This document shows, in pieces, positions 57,474 through 64,000 of a DNA stretch of 64,000 nt. Origin of the DNA: Chenopodium formosanum (lineage: Eukaryota; Streptophyta; Magnoliopsida; Caryophyllales; Amaranthaceae); assembly GCA_024500155.1 (NCBI GenBank), contig CM044858.1:26740786-26804785 (forward strand), written 5' to 3'. Positions within the stretch are counted from its first letter, which is position 1, and each line of letters starts with the position of its first letter. The notes under the pieces were generated by a model. It worked only from the letters and a program-made list of their open reading frames with translations. It did not search any database and was not told the DNA's origin. The translations under genes and the position numbers were made by a program.

Positions 57474-59168
57474 TGTAGACACCTAAAAATGTCTCCCCAA
57501 AACCAAACCCGATGATGAACAACCTTTCACCGCTATTATTGGTCGGGTTCAGTATTTAATCCCGAGAGTGCTTAAAAATCATATTTAATTAAATTCGAAT
57601 TTCTGAATAGTCCATGGATCAGTCTTGGTGTTTAGTAAAAGCATAGTTTTAATTTCAGCAAAACCTTTTTTATTTTATTTTATTGTTTTATTATTTATTT
57701 TTGGCCCAAACCTTTTATTTATTTCCTTTTATTTATTTTCTTATTTTAGCCCAATTTTTAATAAATCAGAAAATAGCCCGAAATTATCAATCGGCACTTA
57801 AAATGCTGAATGAAATTAGGGTTTAAAAATGAATTTAGACGGAAAAAGGACAAAACTGTCCCGCGTCACGGCAAGGAATCCCGCGTCACGGGGATCTTTC
57901 CCGTCTAACGGCAAAGAATCCCGTGTCACGGGAGACCTGATGTGACACGGGTACAGTATGTGTCCCTTCCGCGTAAACCCTAACGCGTATTCTTCCCCCG
58001 CTTTCTAAAAATATCCCGCGTCACACAAAAGTGCACCGTGTCATGGGATTTTCTACCGTCTGACGGTGAAGTTTCCCGTATCACGGTACATTTTGCCGTG
58101 TCACGGGAAACTGTTCTAGGGTTTCTGTCATTTTAGGGTTCCGTGTGTTCCCTCAGCACATTTTTCTATAAATACCCGCTCATTTCTGATGTATAGGGCA
58201 TCAATTAACTCTCTCATTTCTCTTCTATGCTTTAGCCTAAACACTAGCCTACCCTTCTAATCTTTCAAAATACCTTAAGCACTCCAAGGAGTCCGTACTT
58301 TACCCGGGGTTTTATCCTTAAACCATGGCATGAAAGGTAGAACTGTTTGAGGGTTTGGCCCCAAATCAACTCATTTATTTTAATTTAATTTCATTTTAAT
58401 TATTGTTTAATTAATTTTCCTTGAAGTTACTAACGCGTTTATTGTTTTTTATAGTAGCAAGCAAACAAAATCAAAGTAAGGAATCATGTTCCTTTTATTT
58501 CTATTATTTTTCTAACGATTTTATATTGTTGGATTTATTGCTATATTGCTTCCAATATTAATGTTTGTTTATTCTATATTTATTGATCACCATGTTTCAT
58601 GTTGAAGGGAATATGTAATTGAAAATCACGACTAATAAGATAATTTGAACAACCGGCTTAGATTCCTTTTAATCTTACTGTTAAATCGAAGTGATCACTA
58701 ATAATTAGAATTATGTGTTGCATTAATATTAAATCAATTTAGCATAATAATTGTTTGGAGCGAATTGAATATTTTGTTTTTATGCCTTTGAGATCACAGG
58801 AATGCTTTTCACAATAAGAATTGAGTAGAGGCCAATACGGGCGAATGTGACTCCATGACTCACTTCGTACCATCCTCCCTGATCCTCCTTTCGTGGTTCC
58901 GAACCATATGGAGTTAGTAATCTCATGGATTATGAATGGGGTGTAACCTTCACGGGTCAATCGTTGTTGCCTTCGTTGTCCCTTAATCGTGGTTGCCTTA
59001 AATGATCCGTGAACGGTTTACAAGTTCCTTAAAAACTTGTTGGCGGCTCCCTACTTTCCTTGTCCCTAATCGTTGTCCCTAATCGTAATGTCAATTCCAA
59101 CTCCCTATGAGTTCCAAGCAAATTCACAACATGCTTTTTACGTAGGCGCACTTCAAACGACGCCTACA
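57474..59168 (+). repeat. 3' LTR of element 3 (1,695 bp)
   Basis: Same structure as the 5' LTR, with the TATA box at 58167. Two units damaged in the 5' copy (40467, 40662) are intact here, and CCGTCTAACGG, CCGTGTCATGG and CCGTATCACGG are worn here but intact there. Confidence 0.95.
57861..58106 (+). repeat. Phased palindrome array 9 (3' LTR)
   Basis: Counterpart of array 1: units at 57861, 57881, 57901, 57921, (57940), 58016, 58036, 58056, 58076 and 58096. Confidence 0.92.
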
Positions 59169-59173
59169 ATTAC

Positions 59174-60080
59174 ATATACATGTTTACATAGAAACCCCAA
59201 CTAATCATTAAGGGTTTTTAGAAAATTTACCTTTATTCACATATGCTCTTTCATCACATCTTTCGCAACGAAGATTTTCGTTCAATCACGATACATAATG
59301 ACTATTACCGATCAGATTTTGGTGCTGATCAGCTGTGCTTCAATCAAACAAATGACTATTATTTGAATTTGCAATGAACAGCCAACTACCAAAAATTAAA
59401 GTCGCACTTAATACAACGTCACCGTTAATTGACTATTCTACCAACTGACGAAGTTAGTGTTAATTGTCACAAGAGTTAACGGAACTCGATCTACGTGTTC
59501 CTTCCTAATGCTGACTCAACACCGGGTTCCACGACTTGCTGAGTTGTCGTTCAAGATTAACATATTACATCAATCAACAAGATTAACTGGGTGCGCCTCA
59601 ATATTTAAAGTTCTCCCAAATGTAGGTTTTGGCTCAGAAACATCTCATTTAACTTTTGACACTGTCCCCAAATTGGTGCAACGGACTAGCGTGCAACAAG
59701 ATTGTAATAGGCGTAAGATTGCGTGTTTGATTGATAATTATGCTTAAAGCTTCAAAAGGTTTCCATTGGCATTTAACTACTTTAGTTCAGTACAAACAAA
59801 AGGCTAAAGCTTCCTATCCCTTGCTCCTTCAACGGTTCTCAGCTCCCCTTTTCTTTGGCCAAGTCATGCTGTTGTTGTTGGTAATTTGCTGCCTCTGTTT
59901 ATGTCTTCTGCTGTATACCAAAGTCACGGGTGGTGGGTGAGGGTGCATTGCAATTGGGATATGTTATATTCCAGTATATATAACAAAATACAATATTAAC
60001 AGGAAGATTTATCCCAGTGTACATACTTGACAACTCTACATATATATATATATAAAATTTATGTATCAATTATTACTTTA
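59174..60080. other. Former upstream DNA of the FAR1-like gene, then probable copia LTR
   Basis: No confident gene. The right-hand part, about 59940-60085, read on the minus strand, would be the start of a Ty1/copia 3' LTR (TGTGATAAAG after a G-run), whose far end I could not place. Confidence 0.4.
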
Positions 60081-60320
60081 TCACACCCCCATGGTTGAGA
60101 TTGAGGTCGGAGGGTGTTGGAATTTGAGACTGAATTGGAAGTCTATGAGCTAAGTAGAAGGCAGATCTTTAGTGAAGAAATCCGAAAAGATGAAGGAACG
60201 GTGAAAAACATGAATTGACCATGGGCCACCTTTGCACAAACACGGTGGATTTCCACCTCAATGTGTTTGGTGCGTTGTTACTCTACGAATTGAAGAATAA
60301 GTGAGGTATTAAATTTCGAT
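60080..60320 (-). pseudogene. Ty1/copia RNase H C-terminal remnant
   Basis: On the minus strand 60275-60185 encodes RTKHIEVEIHRVCAKV and TVPSS, matching the well-conserved copia RNase H end (RTKHIEVD.HFVR.KV...VPS). After a frameshift, FFTKDLPST follows (D.FTK.LP). A G-rich purine tract and LTR-like start come next at about 60090-60080. Strongly decayed. Confidence 0.65.
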
Positions 60321-61201
60321 AACAGTAGGGAAATGGAGACATGGCACACTGCCTATAGTGAATTCGGTGGAATTGGTTACACTATGTTATTGTGCTTTGA
60401 CCAAGTCAAGTCCAAAAGCTTTGCTCAAGGAAGCCTTAATAGCCATCGCCTTCTTGATTTAGGTTTTCTGCAGATTGTTTAGGACAAGGCAACAAAAAAT
60501 ATTTAAGGTGCAGTTTGTTACCGAGACAATTCAGGGAGTCTGGGTGACCTACAATTAAATGGGATCATGTCATGAAACAAAACCAAAAACATAAGAACTA
60601 AATAATTAGGTACTGAAGTTGATTATAGTCTTAAGCAAAGGAAATGACATCATGAAACTCAACCATAAACTTAAAAGTTAAGCTACCTAGTTGATAATCG
60701 TAGTAGCTAGTAAACTGAGAATCTAAGGTAACATTAGTTTCAGTCATATTTAGCAGATAATTTATAGATTAAGTGCCAAAAGCAGTTGTGCTTAAAGGAT
60801 GAGAATGGTTGGCCCTCAGTCGGAAAAGAAAAGTCATTGGGTATGAAAGTCCCATCAAGAGCAGTTTTGTAATTTAGGGTTCTTGGTAGAAAATACACAA
60901 CACCTAAAAAAATGAATTACTTTCCTTGGTTTTTCTAAGTCTAGAGCTAGCATAGCACTCTAAGCAAGACTAGATTGGTTTAGCATATGAATAGCTACTT
61001 AGTAATTTTCTGAAGGTATCAATCAGGTTTAATCTCCAACTGTGATTCAAGGCAAAGTCAATAATCTATCTAAGTACTCTTGTTGTGCTGCCTACTTTAT
61101 TTTATGTTAATTTTTGTAAAACTGCTTGTTGAGCCCATGAACAACCCATATCTGAGCATTCTCTTGTCCCTCACTAAAAACACTAAATAATAAAGGGGGA
61201 G
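60321..61201. other. Degenerate sequence, probably older copia DNA
   Basis: No open frame. It is likely the continuation of the minus-strand copia element but too decayed for me to align. Confidence 0.3.
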
Positions 61202-61375
61202 TGTAGCGGTAATAAAATCCCACATTGAAAGATTTCAAGAGTTACCACCAAAATATAAGGCTAAGGGGCTACTCCCCTCATTGCCATATGGTTTTGAGGT
61301 GGAACCTCCTTGGTCTTGTAAAGTGGTGGACTTGCACTCTCCCGTGATGGGTGCGGCCCAGACCCGTATTTAACA
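61202..61375. repeat. Possible short LTR or LTR fragment (174 bp)
   Basis: TGTAGCGGTAATAAAATCCC to CCCGTATTTAACA, TG...CA ends, with the CCCACATTG start and GGTGGACTTGCACTC text I associate with plant copia LTRs. No matching target duplication. Confidence 0.35.
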
Positions 61376-62347
61376 TTGCTTTTGATTAAATCTTAATTCA
61401 ATCTGGTAATCAAAGGTCTTAACTCATAAAAGACTAATTATCCACAAAGGACTACCCCTAAAGCACATTCGACTCTTAGAAGATTGGGTGCTGCTTGCCT
61501 TATTGTTTTAACAAATTGGTGTTTCGTTTCTACACCTTTTGCAATGTGATTATTATTATTTGTTACTTGTTTTAAGTAGATGATATCTTTTTCTATGGGG
61601 AAGGTCCACTAATAGTTTCTGTTTTGGGTGTTTTTGTCCCTTGGGAGAGTTACAACTCGAAGACTGGTCCTGCTGGCTCTGTACTTGCAAAAGCAACGGA
61701 GACACCGATTGGGTGGTGCTCCGCTTCCAACGCTCAAGTTAGTAACTTGAAGAAGGATAAAAATTGCGGAATTTAAGGTGGGGATCTGCTTGGATTCCAA
61801 GCTCAGGTATTCTCTGATGAGAGAGAAAGTGGATGTAATAAATTATTGTGAATGCCCCCAAAATGGGCGAATATCTCCCTACTTATAGGGTCATGGGGAA
61901 AAGTTCCCTCCACTAGGTCATTCTGACCTAGGGCAGGTGGGCTGCGCCGCAAAAGTGCGGTTTTTGGGAAATTGGGCCTTTGAAGGCCGCAACTCTGGAA
62001 ACATATATGGGAAGGCCACGTGTCAGCTGGAGATTGGTCAGAGATGACTTGCCAACCTCTGACACGTGGCAGCCCCTCATAGGTCCAAGTGTCAAGGGTA
62101 AAAATCCCCTAAACATTTGCCCCTCACAGGTGGCACGTGGCGCCTGTGACACGTGTCCACCCGTGAAAGGTGAACAGTAAAAACGGCTCTTTTAACGTAG
62201 GTGTGATGAGGATTTCCACTGTTTCACCCCTTATAAATAAGGATTTACCCCCCATCTCTCCTCTTCACTTTTCACAACTCATTGACCTTTTCGAGAGAGA
62301 AAGAGAATTCTTAGAGAGAGAGGCTCTGATTCCGATTGCGTTCTAGC
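61376..62347. other. Non-coding block with G-boxes and TATA, promoter-like
   Basis: No gene. It contains an 8-bp inverted repeat CTAGGTCA-TTC-TGACCTAG (61923-61941), four CACGTG G-boxes (62017, 62063, 62134, 62150) and a TATA-like TATAAATAAGG at 62231, followed by an AGAGAGA-rich leader-like stretch cut off by the next LTR. It may be U3 of another element. Confidence 0.45.
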
Positions 62348-63184
62348 AAATTCACCCCCTATAAACCAAACCCAATGATGAATACCTTTAACGTCGAACC
62401 ATAATCGAATAAGGTTAAAGTGTGGAAAGACAAGTGTTGCGGTTATTTTTATTTAAAAATCTTTCTTTCTGTTTTCGAAAAACAACCCTATTTTATGAAA
62501 ACGTCCAATCCAGTTTAGTTTGGTCCGTGATAAGGGTCCAATAATAGTGTAGCTGGATGGGGTTTAAAAGCCCTTTCCAACGATATATTATAAGCCCAAT
62601 TCTGATAATAATGAGGAAATTATGGCCAAAATACTAAACTGGGCCCAAATCAGATTTTATCTACGACCCAATGATCATGTGGAGGGTCCAAAGGTTTAAT
62701 CCTATTCCTAAACTAATTAGGATTGATTAGAATCTTCTATAAGTTTCTAAAGGATCTTAATTATCCTTTTTTGAAAAGATAAGATCATTGAGTTTGAATT
62801 TGAATAAAACTTTCCTTTTTAAATTTCCTAATTCTATTCAGATTTAAAGATGTTCAAAGACAGTCAGATAGTATTTTTGTGCCTCATATTTTTTATCCAA
62901 ATTTTATATGGTTGGATAGATCTTGAAATTATCTTTTCAATGATATATTATGATATTAATTCCGAGATATAAGGAAAAAGATATGAAAGGAATACGAAAC
63001 TCTATCCAAAACTGACACCCTTCCACTATTTCGGCCATATCATTTTAATTACATAATATTTTAATTTGATTCTAATTGCATTAAAAATTAGACTTTAAGA
63101 GCTTTCCAACGACATATTATATTACTTATTTAGACGTTTGGATCAAAAGATATGATAAAAACAAAATCCGCAAAAACTTTCTTG

Positions 63185-63255
63185 GTCGCCAAACGACAAG
63201 TCTGTCGCCTGACGACAAGATAAATTTCTGGCGACAAGGTCGGTTTGTTGGCGAC
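63185..63255 (+). repeat. Phased CGACAA/GTCGCC array upstream of TATA
   Basis: CGACAA starts at 63194, 63213, 63232 and 63252 (19, 19, 20 bp). The first two units read as near-palindromes GTCG-5-CGAC (GTCGCCAAACGAC, GTCGCCTGACGAC); the other two are GGCGACAA. The array ends 52 bp before the TATA box. Confidence 0.8.
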
Positions 63256-63306
63256 AACATGTAGTTTTATTCCTTATCAATTCTATGATTTTTTGGACTG
63301 TCTTCT

Positions 63307-63314
63307 TATAAATA
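63307..63314 (+). promoter_or_regulatory. TATA box of the right-edge LTR
   Basis: TATAAATA in CTTCTTATAAATAGGG, equivalent to 36031 in the solo LTR. Confidence 0.65.
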
Positions 63315-64000
63315 GGGTCCTCGACCTCCATTTTCAATCATCAATTCTCTCTATTCTCTCTCTTTTTCTAAACTGGCTTTTTACAAACACAATTCCACAT
63401 ACACAAGATCTAGAAACACCTAGCCAAGTTCGAAGTTGCCTTCGCCCTAGAAGTGCAAGGTTTAATATTTTCTGAGGGTTTGGTCTGAATCTAGTTTAAA
63501 CTTTATTTAATTTGATTCTAATTTAATTCTTTATTTTTATTATTTTCATTGAAGTTTACTAACTTGTGTATTTTGTTATTAGAAAGAGGTACGAGGCATC
63601 AAAGTATGTAATCTTATTGCTTTATTCTTGTAGAAAGCATGTTTATTATTTTAATTCCTAGTATCATGTTAGGATGTTATTTATGCTTTCTAGAATCATG
63701 TTTAGGGTGCCTCTTATTATTTCTAATATCATGTTATCATGTTAGTACCATGTTAGGGTTAAAGCTTTGATCTTTAATGCTTAGTGACATGCTAGGATTT
63801 GTAATTAATCTTGTTAGTATCATGCCTAGGATCTTGCTATTATTATTAAGCTTTATTATGCCTTATCAAGATTACGATTATATTATGATTATTATTATGA
63901 TTATGCTTATTATTATGTTGCTTGATATTTATATTATTGTTATTGTTTGATCACGCCTTTTATGCATGTTTAAAGGGAATTTGTATTTGAAATCACGCTT

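Larger units (their letters stand above)
40078..59168 (+). mobile_element. Element 3: 19.1-kb Ty3/gypsy Tat-lineage element with antisense genes
   Basis: LTRs at 40078-41765 and 57474-59168 (TGTAGACACC...CGCCTACA), with a perfect 5-bp target duplication ATTAC (40073-40077 and 59169-59173). It encodes gag, protease, RT, RNase H, a second archaeal-type RNase H, and integrase. The dual RNase H and the Gag knuckle C-X2-H-X4-H-X4-C identify the Tat lineage (relatives of Ogre and Retand). Between integrase and the 3' LTR lie nearly 8 kb that hold two genes on the minus strand, phased palindrome arrays, and a 34-bp tandem repeat just before the purine tract. Several stops and frameshifts make this copy non-autonomous. 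Confidence 0.95.
62350..64000 (+). repeat. Tat-type LTR, related to the solo LTR, running off the window
   Basis: Collinear with 35130-36220 and 37785-38270 of the solo LTR (without its CACTA), e.g. ACGAGGCATCAAAGTATGTA at 63591 and 37910. Its first 40 bp (TGTAGACACC...) are missing or altered. It has a TATA box at 63307 and an array at 63185-63255 that the solo LTR lacks. Confidence 0.85.

Noticed and set aside
40467..58106. The 20-bp periodic arrays look CRISPR-like (constant repeat, variable spacer).
   Set aside because: The repeat is 11 bp and the spacer 9 bp, there are no cas genes, and the host is a plant; some spacers are shared between arrays, which points to duplication, not acquisition.

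Overview
Eukaryotic nuclear DNA from a flowering plant, almost certainly a eudicot. It is AT-rich, consists mostly of nested transposable elements, has short GT-AG introns of 72-143 bp, and carries a broken FAR1/FHY3-type gene. Nothing bacterial or organellar is visible. The species cannot be named from sequence alone. No intact host gene is present.

Layout. (1) 1-8323: a Ty3/gypsy element of the Tekay/Del chromovirus type, cut by the window start. It keeps gag, but most of pol is deleted. (2) 8734-20977: a complete 12.2-kb Tekay-type chromovirus with a perfect AGTTA target duplication, inserted in a GGGGTTACT-rich minisatellite. It has gag, protease, RT, RNase H, integrase and a chromodomain, an extra ORF ahead of gag, and a small MITE in its leader. 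(3) 22090-27180: an unclassified element-like block with inverted ends, filled with copies of a TTTAGAACATAGG repeat and carrying three tRNA-like sequences. (4) about 27185-28696: a probable Helitron with a gene fragment, then unexplained DNA, then a truncated copy of the element-2 LTR (31112-32986). (5) 33393-39653, minus strand: a FAR1-RELATED-SEQUENCE pseudogene split by a solo LTR (35103-38742, TSD TGACC) that itself holds a CACTA transposon (36221-37784, TSD TTT). (6) 40078-59168: a 19.1-kb Ty3/gypsy element of the Tat lineage (dual RNase H), TSD ATTAC, about 420 bp upstream of that pseudogene. (7) 59174-64000: Ty1/copia remnants, a G-box-rich block, and the start of another Tat-type LTR.

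The most interesting object is the 19-kb Tat element. Downstream of integrase it carries two multi-exon genes on the opposite strand, with plant-mobile-domain-like and DUF7745-like products and intact introns. All its non-coding parts (LTRs, leader, antisense promoter regions, an antisense intron) carry arrays of an 11-bp odd palindrome, CCGTG-N-CACGG, repeated about 54 times at an almost exact 20-bp period with variable 9-bp spacers. In some units the palindrome changes symmetrically to CCGTC-N-GACGG. A different motif with the same 19-20-bp period lies at the same place, just upstream of the TATA box, in the other Tat-type LTR at the window end. My working hypothesis is a retrotransposon-encoded regulatory or anti-silencing system: antisense proteins plus phased dyad binding sites.

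All element genes seen here carry stops or frameshifts, so these copies are not autonomous. Coordinates of LTRs, TSDs and introns were read by eye. Family assignments rest on recognised motifs, not on database searches.
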